Shown piece after piece: positions 27,469-39,088 of a stretch of DNA of 64,000 bases (the stretch's first letter is position 1; each line of letters opens with the position of its first letter). The notes below the pieces were generated by a model that saw nothing but the letters and a program-made list of their open reading frames with translations, made no database searches and was not told where the DNA came from. Where the stretch lies: positions 934,675 through 998,674 of the forward strand of contig VZRR01010919.1 of assembly GCA_013398015.1 (NCBI GenBank). The letters are read 5' to 3'. The DNA is from Oreocharis arfaki. Lineage: Eukaryota > Chordata > Aves > Passeriformes > Paramythiidae. A program made the translations under genes and the position numbers.

Positions 27469-30400
27469 GCATTTATGAAGTCAAGCCCAAAAGGTAGATT
27501 TTTTTGCTTTTTGGAAAATTTGAACCTAAAACTGAAGCATGGAAATTAATTAAGGTGTGATGTGTTGAAGTTTGTATCTGAGCAACCAGAATCAAAAGTT
27601 CCAGGAAAATGAAGGTTTTTTTCCTTTGGAGGTATCACCATTTTAAACTGAAAAGACAGAGCACAGGAGGTTAAAGAAAGGTTTCAGTAGTAGTGCTGTC
27701 TAGGTAAGATAAATATATGGCATAGTTCAGAAATCTGCACTAGAGGGCTTATCTTCTGGGTTTTAGATTAGTTAGAATTATTTAGCACACTCTATTTAGA
27801 TGAAAAAATCTTTTAAACTTTAAACCCATTGAGCTGTTTCTATTACAGAATATGTATTCTTCGTTGAGTTAATCCTAGGGAACAGAATTGATAATCTTGA
27901 TTTCCATCCATTTTATATCGGATCATCCATCATTAAATTGCAGAACTCACCTACCGGTGACAATGAAATTTTATATGGTTGTTGCTTGTTAATTGTTCTA
28001 ATTTACTTCTTAGGTGAGGAGATAAGAGAACAAGAAAGGCACTGAAGATAACTTTGAAAAAATCCCCTTACCTGCGTAGTCATGCATTGACGTTTAACGT
28101 ACAAATGTCCATTTAAACATGGATTAAAAACTGAGGTGAGGTTAGGGACAGTCCAGGTGAAATAATATTAAACAGATGCAGGTCAGAGAGCACAAGTGAC
28201 CCTAAGGGAAAGAAAGGCCAGGAGAGCTGTTAGAATAGAAAAAAATGTAGAATGCAGGAGTAGAGGTTCACCTGTAGCTCATCTGCTAAAACTGCTTAGT
28301 GTCAGACTAATTCCACTCCCTGAGACGTCAGTGAGAATTTTATTTCTGATTTCAATGGGAACAATTAGACAAAATGGTTCAAGAAACTGACTGAGTCCTA
28401 TGCCACATCTTACAATTATTTGAACTCAGTAGTGGGCTGATTAGATTTTGTGTACAACTTTTTGCTGAGTTTTGCCCTGTTCTTTTAGGAGAGGGCCAAG
28501 GCAGTGGGGAAGTGGTAAGAAAAGTACTTGTAATACTAACTGTTTAAGTTAATAGTCTAGTTTAATGTGACGATTGGAAAACACGTAAAAATCTTGAAGG
28601 ACGATCTCAGAGGTAGTTTGTTATAGTGTTTTGGATTACTGTAATATTGATCCTAATTCTTGTACAGAAAAGTTGAATAATATTTAATGATGAGTGTCTT
28701 GTGTTAAATGTTATAAATGGCAGAAGCAACTATTATAATGTTATAATAACTCATAATACTCTGTCTTCTGTGCTTCATCCTCCTGCTCTAATTGGTGTAT
28801 CCCTGGACAGACAGCTCCTTTGGGAGCATTCCTTGTGCCAGCTTCTAAGTGCCATCATGACCTGGCACAGCAGAGAAAAAAGGCATCTGCTGGGTCCTAG
28901 TCCCACTAAGTAAAGAGAAGGAGTGGATTAAAATAGCTTCTGCATGGTGAGACAATCCAATCAGAAGATGGGATTGATAGAAATGAGTATGAGGTTTTGC
29001 TGATGAGCCTCAGCATGTTTCATTCTGATATGCGTTACCTCCTTGGAAACATATATCTTCTGATTTTGGTTAATGAGAAAGTTCACAAATTCCTTCTACT
29101 TCTGACCTCTTTTGCAGCTGTTCTCAAGACTTCAGAAAACAGCACAGGGACAAAGATATATTTGTATCCACCTCCTATGAACAGATGATGAGGTAAATAC
29201 TGCCATTCATTGTTTCCACTCGGGTTGAAACACCGTACAGAAGTTCCAGTAATTTGGTACTCACACCTTGATAACCCTGTCGCTGATTAATATGTGTTGT
29301 CTGTATTCAGGCTGCAGCTTCAGTGTTTCTTATGACCTGTAGGATAATTGCAATGGATGTATCTCATTCAGACACAACAACTGATAAAAGGGAATTGCAA
29401 AAACATGCCTTGGTCTTTTCTGGGTTACCACCACAAAAAGAAGCTATTTTTTCCAATATAATTACTGGTATTGTTTAAAGATTTTGTTAATTTTGAGATT
29501 AGCTACAATTATGACTTTCTCAGTGACCCATGTGATTTTAACAAGCAGGTCACTGTGAACTATACATGTAAAATTCTTACAGGGTATTCATCAGTATCAA
29601 AGGATCTGCTTCCAGATGAAATTAATGGTTCTTGAGTTCAGGTAAAAGCAAAACTAAAAGAAAACAAACAAAAGTTATTTATTTCATGGAAAGTTAAGGT
29701 CTTTTAAATGACAGTTTTTGTAGAAAATAACAACTTGTTACTTTCACATAAAAAAAAAAAAAGTGGAAATTCATAAGGAGTACAGAGAGTTTGCAGTTCT
29801 TGGGCAGAACAATCTTTACAACTGGGCTGTCAGGAGGCCGACCCTCCAGTTCTCTATCTTGCCAAACTGGGTATATCTGCATGTTGATCATTGTACTAAT
29901 TTGATTCGGCATGTGAAAGTCCTAAACTCCAGCTCTTCACCTGATCATGTATTTTGGACAGTTATTGTCAGATCATGAGTCCACAGTTCGCTGCAACCTT
30001 GTGACAGCCCTAAAAGTCAGTACAGGCATGAGTCATGTCTTTGCTCAGGCACAGCATGTACAGAGAGCACGTGTTCCTGGGATTTTTCTAAAGACAGAAA
30101 GAAAGCAATGTTAGTGCTGCTGCAGAGAACAGAGATCAACTGCTGAGATGCATCTGAAATGGCTTTTCCACTGGCAAAAACCATTTGGGACTATATTTTT
30201 CTAGTTTTGTAATCAAACAGGCTGGTTCCTGGGGAAAAAAGGAAAGAAAAAAAGCAATCAAAGATGTGTGTTTCCCTCTGGTAAAACCAGGAAAGAAAAC
30301 CAGAAAGAAAATCAAGAGGTAATTGTTGAGGGTTTTTTAACAAAACCCCACACTGATTCAAGTCAATTTTGAATTTATGGCTCAGCAGTGAGTAAGGGAC

Positions 30401-31137
30401 TCCACATTATAAAGGTGATTATATTTTTCACACTAGTGACAAAACCAAAGGCATATCAGTATTGTTCTGCAAGAGCGGAGTTGTTAGCACTCAGTTCTAA
30501 TTTCAGACTGGATAATTATTTTCTCCTTACCTAACTTCACCTGAAGCTCAAAATAGATGCAACCTTCAATTTCTGTTATAAAATATTGTGTAAAATCACT
30601 AAAGCCCCTGAAATTCACCTTAGAGCTAGCTACAGCTCCTGGGCCTGAAAAGATTCTTGCACGATATACATTCAATTTGTAAAGAACTTTGTAAATCTTG
30701 TGAAGTGATATGTATATATGAATATATAACATCCCTAAATGTCAGGTAAAGTGGGGATTTCTGGCTAAAACAAGTCAAATAACATAAGATTAATGAAACC
30801 TTTGATAGAAGGGAATGAATCAATACATTACCCTTCAGATCTTTTTTTTTTCTCTTCATTCGCAGTTCTGTCAGTTACTTGATCAGAACCTCTTCTGCGG
30901 ATGGAGGTAGGAGATAAAAAGGAGAGAAGAAGGTTGACTAAAGAGAGAAGTTCTGTTGTAGCTTAATCCCTAGCTGAAAGAGCTGTAACATTCATGAAAT
31001 CAGACTGCACCACAATGGAGGAGCGTATTCCTTCCATCACAAGAAACATCCCTCCTTCATATCTCTCCTTCACATCTCTTGCCTCTCAGTTCGGGAATGC
31101 TGCTTTTACAGCTGTACTTTTCTTCCTGATGTTACAG

Positions 31138-31191
31138 TGGCTGTTAATACGAACATGAGGTCTCTGAGAAGCTGGGGCATTTACTCCGTTG
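31138..31191 (+). other. Candidate 54-base exon, unproven
   Basis: A long pyrimidine tract and acceptor (tacttttcttcctgatgttacag) precede 54 bases that end at a strong donor (ccgttg|gtaagtgc). Only one frame is open across the interval (17 complete codons, two bases carried in and one carried out), and the length is a multiple of three. The peptide contains the short run NMRSLRSWGIYS; I recognise no family. The splice signals are among the best I noticed, but a 54-base interval carries little coding evidence. Confidence 0.2.
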
Positions 31192-31433
31192 GTAAGTGCT
31201 TTAAGATGGGGAAAGAAGACGGTGGAGAAAGTCAGACATGGATTCTGGGCTACTGATGGCAGGTATCACTTTGACTTTATTATTTACACTGGTGGTTCCA
31301 AAAGCTTCTTGTCTTCCAAAATACACCTATAGACTCATTAAGGAATAGAATTTTTAAGCAATGTAAAAATTACTTGTTGTTTTTTTTTTTTTCTTCTGTC
31401 ACAGTTATCATCTGGTGTTGTAAATGTTTTTAA

Positions 31434-31508
31434 AAGTGCCCTGGCAGCGGTGTGGCAGGTCGCGTCTTTCCCGGGAGCGTCAAAGGCGCTCGGNCCTTGG
31501 GAGGAGCC
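31434..31508. other. CpG-dense GC-rich patch with the only ambiguous base
   Basis: About 75 bp are sharply richer in G+C than everything around them, with about seven CpG dinucleotides (for example in gtcgcgtc, cccgggagcg and aaggcgctcgg) in otherwise CpG-poor DNA. The single N of the window is at 31494 inside it. It has no recognised repeat signature and no clear target-site duplication in the flanks. Possibilities are a young insertion fragment, a very small CpG-rich regulatory patch, or an assembly join or sequencing problem. Confidence 0.8.
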
Positions 31509-34240
31509 AATCCATTCACCTTGTCTTTAAGCTACTAATTTATTTACCAACCATACCAACCACCACAATCTGGGATACCTGACTTATTTTTCAAGCTTGA
31601 GAAAAGATCTTTTTGGATAAGCCTCATTATTTTTTTCCCCACATGTAAAATTTAGCACCAAGAGAAGTGCATGACTTTTGTCAGCAGAAAAAATTTTTGC
31701 TATGTAATTTCCAGGTGCTTTTTGCACCAGTCTTTTATATACAGGCTTCTGTGATTTGAATATATTTTTTGAATAGAATGATTGATTTTGAATTTATGTA
31801 ATGTTTATTGTTTTTACCATCTCAATTTTTTTCCTTGTGCCATCTCCCTACAACTTTTCTTCTGATGTTCTGCCTCCAACTATTACAACTGCCAGCATGG
31901 CACTGAACACTTACTTATTATGTAAGCACTTACTGGTAGTTAGGTCATAATCATACTTATCTCCCTCAGCACAAAAACCTGCATCACTTAACGAGTTACA
32001 CTTATTTTAAATCTTTAAGCCAAGAATCCAAAACAGGATACTGAGACCCAGTACCATTATCCACTTCATAAGAATAGGCTGGAGATAATCATTACTGGTT
32101 GATCAGTAGCTGATCCCTCATTGAGCCTATTGAGAATCTGAAGCTAATTGGCTTTTGCTTCTTTGCATGTGAAATACGTATGCCTTCATCAATACAGAAA
32201 TCATCAATACTTTATGTGTTTTGTGTATTTTTTTTCTCCTAAAAGAGTGTAAATGACACTCGTTCATCCATTCCCTATTCAGATCCATGACAATATCATT
32301 ACTGATTTAAAAACCCCCAAAATCACACTATTTTTAATGTACCTTAAAGGAACAATTGAGATAATTTTTGATGACAAGTGTCTCATATCAGACATAGTGA
32401 GTTCAACCCATATTCCCCCAAATCAAGAAAAGAAAACAGAAAGACCAGGTTTGGTGATAGGGTAGAAGACATCTCAACAGTAAAAACAGTAATTCTACAA
32501 AATTAATAGTTTCAAATGGCACATTTAATTCCCTTTGTAGTGTATGCCACCTTTTCAAATGTGCATTAGAGGTGCTGCCATGAATTTAAAATTTGCTGGA
32601 AAAGCAGAATATTTCTTTTGATACTGTACAACCTAGGGAATAAAAAAAAAAGTGCTTTTAATGTTCCATCTTGTCAGTAAATGTTATAAATAATTACTAC
32701 TTGTATCCATAAAAATGAATGCCAGTTTCAAAACTAGATTATAAATTCACACGAAGGTTATACGATTTGAGTAGCAACTATAATGTCTCATTTTTCAGAG
32801 ATTTTAATATATGTTACCAACGTATCTGTTTCTAGATTTGGTCCAGAGATTCGAAAAACAATTTTCAGAAGACTTTTCTGTATAAATATAAAATGTTACG
32901 GATCTCTGCTTCTGTGTGCCTGTCCTTATTTTACATAACTTATGTCCATGCAATTATTCCTCAGGGTTAGGTGTCTTCATAGGCATCAGCTGTTAAACCA
33001 AGATGTTTCTATAATTTTCCCTTTGTAGGATTTCCCTTTTTAATGATAAAAATACTTGTTTGCATTCACATCTTTGGGTCATTATGACTGTACGCAATGA
33101 TTTCTAAAATGTCAGTTTTAGACGTGCCAAAAGCAAGGGTTGTCTCATGGCAAAAGATCAATAAGATAGTGAGTACTGAGCTAAGGAGTACAGTGGAATG
33201 CTCTGTCTCTAGTGTCATTTAATTACCTATTTAGGAATTGTCCTCTGGATGTGATAAACACAATCAATAAAACTACTGTCTCTAGTAATACCTGATGTAT
33301 GTCTATACTTTCATTTTATAGACAATTTCAAACACGTTTCCTTTCTGATCTCAATTTTACATGTATTACAAAAATGTCTTTCTCATTTAATTAATTTTGA
33401 TCATCAAACTGTCTCCAATTTCTTCAATGAAGAGTGAGAATGATTGACCCCCAAATCTGTGTACAGCATGCTCTATGGAAAAAAACCCTAATTCCCTAAT
33501 TCCTAGGCTTGTATTTTAGAATACTGTCTGAAAGACTGCTATACTTCTGCAGAACTTATGTACTATATTTCTACTGCATCCTTTTGCTTTCATAAAGATA
33601 TTGAACTTTCATATAAAAAAATACAGACTAGAGAGCAAGGTGTATAATTTACAGTATTAGTCTACAGTAGTTATATAAAATTTAAATTATCTGTATTACC
33701 TATTTATAAAACATCTTACCTTGTATTCATTAAAAAAAATGGTTTCAAAGATCACCTTAGAAGACAAAGCTTGGAGTGACACACTTACAAAAAAAACTTA
33801 CTATAAAAACCTATTGTAGTTTTAGATTTAATTCCTCAAGACTCCACATCTTTCTGTACTGCATTGCCACCAAAGATAGTGGCATCTATTATTTCCTTCT
33901 CCCAAGAGCATAGTGACATACTGCTACATTTTTGCCTTCATAGGCTTTTTTTGGTAAATTGTTGGAGGGCTAGCTTTTTATATCACTTGGCAGTCAATGA
34001 TAGCAGAATGGAAAAGTGAATCCTTCTTGTGCTGCATATTCCTTGAAAAGATGAAGATGATACACATCAGAATAGGGACACTGACAGATGAATTGCAGCA
34101 GTGGTGTCTTCAGCACGCTGGATCAACCTGGCTGTAAATTTGCCTGAATCAGCGACTTTAATCATTGCAGTTTCTGAGGCAAACAATGAAATATCAAATG
34201 TTCCTATTTATATTCTGATATCCTGGTTAGCTAAGCATGA
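31509..34240. other. Gene-free AT-rich DNA
   Basis: Nothing recognised; open frames are all short. Confidence 0.55.
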
Positions 34241-34264
34241 CTTTTTTCCTTTTTTATTTCTCAC

Positions 34265-34301
34265 TCTTTCTCTTTCTTTCTTTCTTTTCTTTCTTTCTTT
34301 T

Positions 34302-34332
<31 letters not shown>

Positions 34333-34443
34333 CTTTCTCTCGTTCTCTCGTTCTTTCTCTCTTTCTTTCTCTCTCTCTTTCTTTCTTTCTTTCTCTCTTT
34401 CTCTCTTTCTCTCCTTCCTTCCTTCCTTCCTTCCTTCCTTCCT
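34265..34443 (+). repeat. Compound polypyrimidine microsatellite (TTTC, CTCT, TTCC)
   Basis: About 179 bases on this strand are pyrimidine only, except for two G residues at 34342 and 34350. The order is a TTTC/CTTT block, then mixed TCTC and TTTC, then at least seven clean CCTT/TTCC units at 34412-34443. The approach from 34241 is also pyrimidine-rich. Apparent open frames here on both strands (S/F/L-rich or K/E/R-rich) are artefacts of the repeat. Long homopurine-homopyrimidine mirror tracts can form triplex DNA, and the length is expected to vary between individuals and to be error-prone in assemblies. Confidence 0.97.
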
Positions 34444-34792
34444 CATTCTATTCCCTTTCTTGAAATTGCATCATGCCATTAGTAATTTTATTAAAGTCCA
34501 CATTAAAAGCAATTTGATGTTTAGAGTTCCCAGTATTTTGGTAGCAAGGCACTTGCTTTGAGTTTCCAGAAGGGTTTCAGTTCTTCGTGCCGAATTTGTG
34601 GTCAATCTTGAGCCACATTATCCTTGATATGAAATGACATTTTTCTCTTTTTGATGCATTGCTTCTTGATGTGTCTACAGAGGGCAATCATATCAAACCT
34701 TGGACTTTTGGCAGGCTAAAAAATCTGGTTCTTCTCTCCCACAATATCTATTTCTCTGTGATATCTATAGCTCTTTTCTGTACCTGTTGCAG

Positions 34793-34971
34793 GAATGATC
34801 AGAGGATTTGTGAAATCTGAAAGCCCTTTGAGCCTCCTGTGGTCACAGAAATGCTTCTTTCTATCTGCAGAGGCTGAGAAGCCCTTGCCAAATTTGCTCA
34901 GAGGGATCTTGTTCTCTCTGAGTGTGGCGTGGGGTGCTTTGGTGCTGAACAAGGCAGGAATTCTGGTGTAG
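34793..34971 (+). other. Candidate terminal exon, unproven
   Basis: A good acceptor (ctcttttctgtacctgttgcag) is followed by an open frame that runs 58 codons from the ATG at 34795 to a TAG at 34969-34971; the codon before the ATG would be split by the splice site. The peptide has a hydrophobic C-terminal part (about residues 34-58, with LLRGILFSLSVAWGALVL) resembling a membrane segment. An opposing minus-strand frame of 88 codons covers the same DNA, so at most one is real. I recognise no family. Confidence 0.15.
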
Positions 34972-36655
34972 CACCACAGCAAAGAAAATCTTGTCTTCTC
35001 TTATGCCTGCAATGTAATAACTAATATGTTTGGATGTTCATAATCTGGCTCAAGTGCATGGTAAAAGGTGGTTTAGCTTATAGTCTCACAATGCTGAGTA
35101 TTCTGACCTGAAATCCTGTTAGTGTGGGAGCATCCTGGTGCCAGTTGGTTTTTGTGTACCTAAATTGCTGAGTTATAATTTGTGGGGAAATGGGAGTTTT
35201 GGAATGGAACTAGAACATAAGTAGGTGTGGTTAATTTCCAAGGGAATAATTCTTGTACTGAGCATATTTCTTTTACAGTTGTAGAAACCTGAGCTGCTTA
35301 GGTTCAGTTTTAAATTTGAATGGTTCATTTGAGTAGCAATATGGGCGAAAAATAAGGTCTCAGGAAGACCTGCCAATGAAGAGTGCTGCTCAAAGGCAGA
35401 ACTAGTATTCAGCAAGTAGAGGTAGGGACCTTTAGAAAGGTATCTTTGAAATAATTTTCAACGTAATATAAAAAAACTTGAATAAGCCCAATTGATGCAA
35501 ATTGTATATTATTCCACTCTGTGTAATGTCTATGTTACACTGTTGCAGACTGCGGTCTCATCACTACACTGAAAATTTTGCGGCGGATTGCAGTAAGATG
35601 CAGATTTTTTCGATAGTCCAATGTAGGCTCATTTACAGCTATTGTGAGACAATAGATGCTCTCATCCTTTCATTACATTGTGACTCTCATCATGTGAGTG
35701 TGACAAAATTATTTCAAACTCAAATGCTTGTCCAGAGACAATGCTGGGTGGGATTCTGGATAAATTCAGTGAATACAATGCAGATTTGTTACATATCTAT
35801 GTAAAAACATTTAAAAATATTGGTAAACAAATATATCTGAATGCAATTTTCCATGTTTAATTTTTTAGAGACTAGCATATATCATGCTTAAAATTTTCAA
35901 AATTAATTCCTTAAAAACATTTAATTGTAAAAATTGAGAATAAGCAATACAATAGCATTTATAAAATGTTCTGGATTTGCTTTTTTTTTTTTTTATTTAG
36001 TAAGTAAACAGTGGAAAAATAAGAAAATACCTTTGTGTTTCTAATCCCCACTCAAATCCTTGAGATTGCTTTGCCTGCTTAAAAAGGAAATTAAAATAGC
36101 TCATTAGATGCTCTGCCTTTATTTACTTGTTTGTTTGGTTGTTTATTCATATCAAAGCTTTCTGATATTTCATTAAGGAAATAAGGCAGTGAGGCCACTT
36201 TATCAAACATTCAGAAATGCAGCATGAAATGAAGTCAAAACTGTATGCACTTGAATGTTAATGTAAGAAAGATTTTGATTCTATGTAATAACAGCTGCAA
36301 AGGAAGATTGTTTCATTTTAGCTGATTTCAAATAGGATCTATAAAGAGTAAAGCTTCATAACAATGTTCGCCAAATTTTCTTCTGATTTTGGTCTTTTAG
36401 AAAAACAATGGCTTAATTTTTAAGACTTTGCACATTGCATAAAATTCTCACTAATGATTGATATTTTCTTTTTCCATTGAAGAAATGAACTGTAATTCAG
36501 TAATAATAGCAATAATGATAATAACAAAAAAATGTTGGGAAATTTGGTGCAATGGGGCTTATTTTATGTCTTTTTTAATAGCAAAACCAATTTGGACGTG
36601 TGTAAGCAAAATATACAAACCTGAAGAAAATAAACTTGTTGAAAACCAGATATAT
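34972..36655. other. Gene-free AT-rich DNA
   Basis: A 14-base T run lies at 35981-35994. Nothing else is recognised. Confidence 0.55.
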
Positions 36656-37104
36656 TCACAGAATGGGCAAGGTTGGAAGGGACCGCATTCTGTCTGGGTC
36701 TGGTCCAGCCTCCCTGCTCAAGCAGAGTCATCCCAGTGCACAAAACATAGGATTATTTCCAGGCAGTTCTTGAGTATCTCCAGTGAGGGAGACTCCACAG
36801 CCTCTCCAGACAATCTGTTCCAGTGCTCGCTCACCCACACAGTAAAAAGGTTCTTCCTCATGTTCAGGTGGAACTTCCTGTACATCAGTTTCTGCCCATT
36901 GCCTCTTGTCCTGTTGCTCAGCACCACTGAGCAGAGCCTGGCTCCATCCTCTGACACTCTCCCTTCAGATACTGACAGACATCAATGAGGTCCCCTCTCA
37001 GTCATCTCTTTTCATTGCTGAACAGGCCCAGCTCCCCCGGCCTTTCCTCTTAAGAGAGATGCTTCAGTGTCCCAGTTATCCTCGTGGCCCTCCACTGGAC
37101 CCAG
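36656..37104 (-). mobile_element. CR1 LINE, 5'-truncated, minus strand (about 450 bp)
   Basis: On the + strand the reverse complement of CR1 runs from its 3' end (tcacagaatgggcaaggttgg, aagggacc) through the diagnostic blocks gactccacagcctctccaga, caatctgttccagtgctcgc, ggttcttcctcatgttcag, cccattgcctcttgtcct, gaggtcccctctcagtcatc and gaacaggcccagctcccc, and ends near gtggccctccactggaccc. The opening is less octamer-like than at 21078, suggesting a different CR1 subfamily. Open frames that cross it (up to 176 codons) are fortuitous. It is better preserved than the copies at 14.9 and 41.7 kb, so probably younger. Confidence 0.95.
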
Positions 37105-38459
37105 ATAAAGAATGAACGATTTAACGGCAAAGGAAATAAAGGGCTATAATGGCCATGTGAAAAATGCTTTAGTGATGTACTAGAAAATGGGAAAATAAGA
37201 CTTTTAATTTAGATTTCATTAAAATGAATCAATGTATAAAAACACTCAGTTTGAAGAGTACGAAAATAGTGTTTTCAACTGTCTGGTTAACCTTGTTTAT
37301 CACAGGCATACTGTAATATCAAACAACGACTGTGGAATTCATGATACTTTATTGTTCTATTCTTCATTTTTATTTGGATATAACTTTTGAAAGTGAGGTC
37401 ATAAATGTTTCCTTAACTTACTAAAAGACATCTCTTTCTTCTTTAGTCAATAACTATACTGCCATTAAAACAATGAAAAGCCCGATATCTGCAAGGTATA
37501 GATGAGTATGTACAATAAAGTATGCACCATGGATTATAACTTACTAATCATACACCAAGCTGCCTTTTAGGACAAAGTTTGGATCAAAACAGAGCTGAGG
37601 TGAAGATAAAGTATACGATGCATAGGTGAACTCAAATACAGAATAAAGAAATAATTCCAAAACAATTGTACCTGAAGGTGCTAGAATGAAATAACATAAA
37701 AAGTATTGCTTAATAAAAAAATGAAACACCATGTAAGCAAGAGAACATATGGTTTATTACCAGTATATTTTCATAGTAGGATTGCTTGAAAGATAGTGTT
37801 TCTATTGATCTATTTCTGTTGAAAAATATAACATCACTCATCTATTGTAGACAAATTTGATCTCCTTTATTTTAGGAATTGTGATACTGGAGTGAGTGGA
37901 CCAGATGTCTAACTTCTCCTGTATTTTTATTCTGACCTTAGGAAGGATCTTATTTACTGTATCTGTAGCTACAGAAAAAAAAGATAATTTCTTGATTGTT
38001 TAATCTAGAAAAATTTTCTCTTTTCCTTTCTATTCCTCTAGGTCTTAAACTTCTGCTGGATAGAAATCTCTTAGCCTTACTCCTCCGGTTTTGTACATAA
38101 AGCAAAGTTTTGGACACTTGCAAGAATTTTGGATGTTGATTAGAGATAGATGCTCTTTTTGGATCTCTAAGATTTTGGCCTCAGCCGCCTTGAGGAACAG
38201 TGAATTCCATTCTGCTATGTGGAAAAAAAAGGTATTTATTATTAATTTATCATCCTTTAATTGAATTCTTTCATGCCTATTTCTTACAAGAAATGGAGAT
38301 GAGAAGCTCCCAACCATCTCCAGACTATCAGGGCATGTGTTTTTATTCTGATGGGCTTACATTAAAATGAAGAATAACCTTTTCATATCACCTTTTTAAG
38401 TAAAATGATTCCAACCTTAATGAGTGTTTTCTACACCTTTGTTAATTTCTCTGGATTTT
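37105..38459. other. Gene-free AT-rich DNA
   Basis: Nothing recognised. Confidence 0.55.
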
Positions 38460-38620
38460 TTCTTTCAAAGATTTGAGCTTCCTTTTCTGAACCTCTGCCA
38501 GTTTAACACTTTTTTTGAAAACCCTGTGATCAATGCTGCACGTAATATTCTGGACGAGATGACATTTTAGATGGATATGTGGTAATTTCTTGACTGCAAT
38601 GGTGCATTGAGCCATTGATG
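38460..38620 (-). mobile_element. Possible ancient CR1/L3 remnant (antisense)
   Basis: A short colinear resemblance to the antisense of an old CR1/L3 3' region: gaacctctgccagttta, a tttttttgaaaaccctgtgatc stretch, and cacgtaatattctggacgag atgac. In the family these are gaaccctctccagtttg, ctttttgaaatatggtgacc and cacaatattctaaatgagg. The match is weak, so this is tentative. Confidence 0.35.
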
Positions 38621-38979
38621 TTTTTTATTTCCTCCTTTTCTCTCTCTTCATTGTCAGTTGGTTTGGAAGACGCAAACCCTGTATATGAGTACCACACAGA
38701 AATTGAAAGGAGATACGATCACTCTTTTTATTTTCTTCCTTCATATCGGTGTTGAATTCAATTACTGCTGTCTTTGAAGTTTTCTGGCCCAGTTAGAAAG
38801 AATATCCTCTCCTTTGATAAGTGATTCGGTTTGGGGAAAAGTACTGGGATGGTGACTGGGGTAAGGGCTTGCACTGCTTTCCTCTGAAAAGGTGGAGCTA
38901 CACTGGGAGCTGGCAAGGACAGATGCCAGGAAAGCCTCTCACTGCAGCCACTTTTAGACCCTTTAGAGGCATGCAGCTG

Positions 38980-39088
38980 GTTGGTGTGACAGTCTCTAGT
39001 TCTCTGCCATAGATTAAACTCTCATGGCAAGGGGTTTTCCACTAGGTATTCATGGTCTCTTCCAGCTCAAAGCATTTTATGATTTGAG
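38980..39088 (+). mobile_element. CR1 3' tail, diverged, plus strand
   Basis: The sequence catggcaaggggttttccac, then taggtattcatggtctcttc, cagctcaaagcattttatga follows the CR1 3' end (catggcagggggttggaac, taggtgatctttaaggtccc, ttccaacccaaaccattctatga) block by block. The sequence upstream of about 38980 cannot be aligned with confidence. A heavily 5'-truncated or decayed copy. Confidence 0.65.

Larger units (their letters stand above)
21241..31433. other. Gene-free AT-rich DNA with hairpins
   Basis: About 10 kb without a recognised repeat family or gene. Notable structure is limited to the inverted repeats at 22299-22331, 24641-24663 and 27401-27468, a 12-bp tandem duplication (gctgataggtag-like) near 25285-25308, and A or T runs of 13 bases at 29750-29762 and 31380-31392. 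The longest open frame, 123 codons at 24137-24508 (+), has no domain or signal that I recognise. Confidence 0.5.

Noticed and set aside
34101..34482. Three open frames with S/F/L-rich or K/E/R-rich repeats
   Set aside because: Translations of the polypyrimidine microsatellite and its complement; no real product.
36458..37115. Open frames of 176, 79 and 69 codons
   Set aside because: Their bodies lie in the CR1 3' region at 36656-37104, which does not encode protein in these frames.
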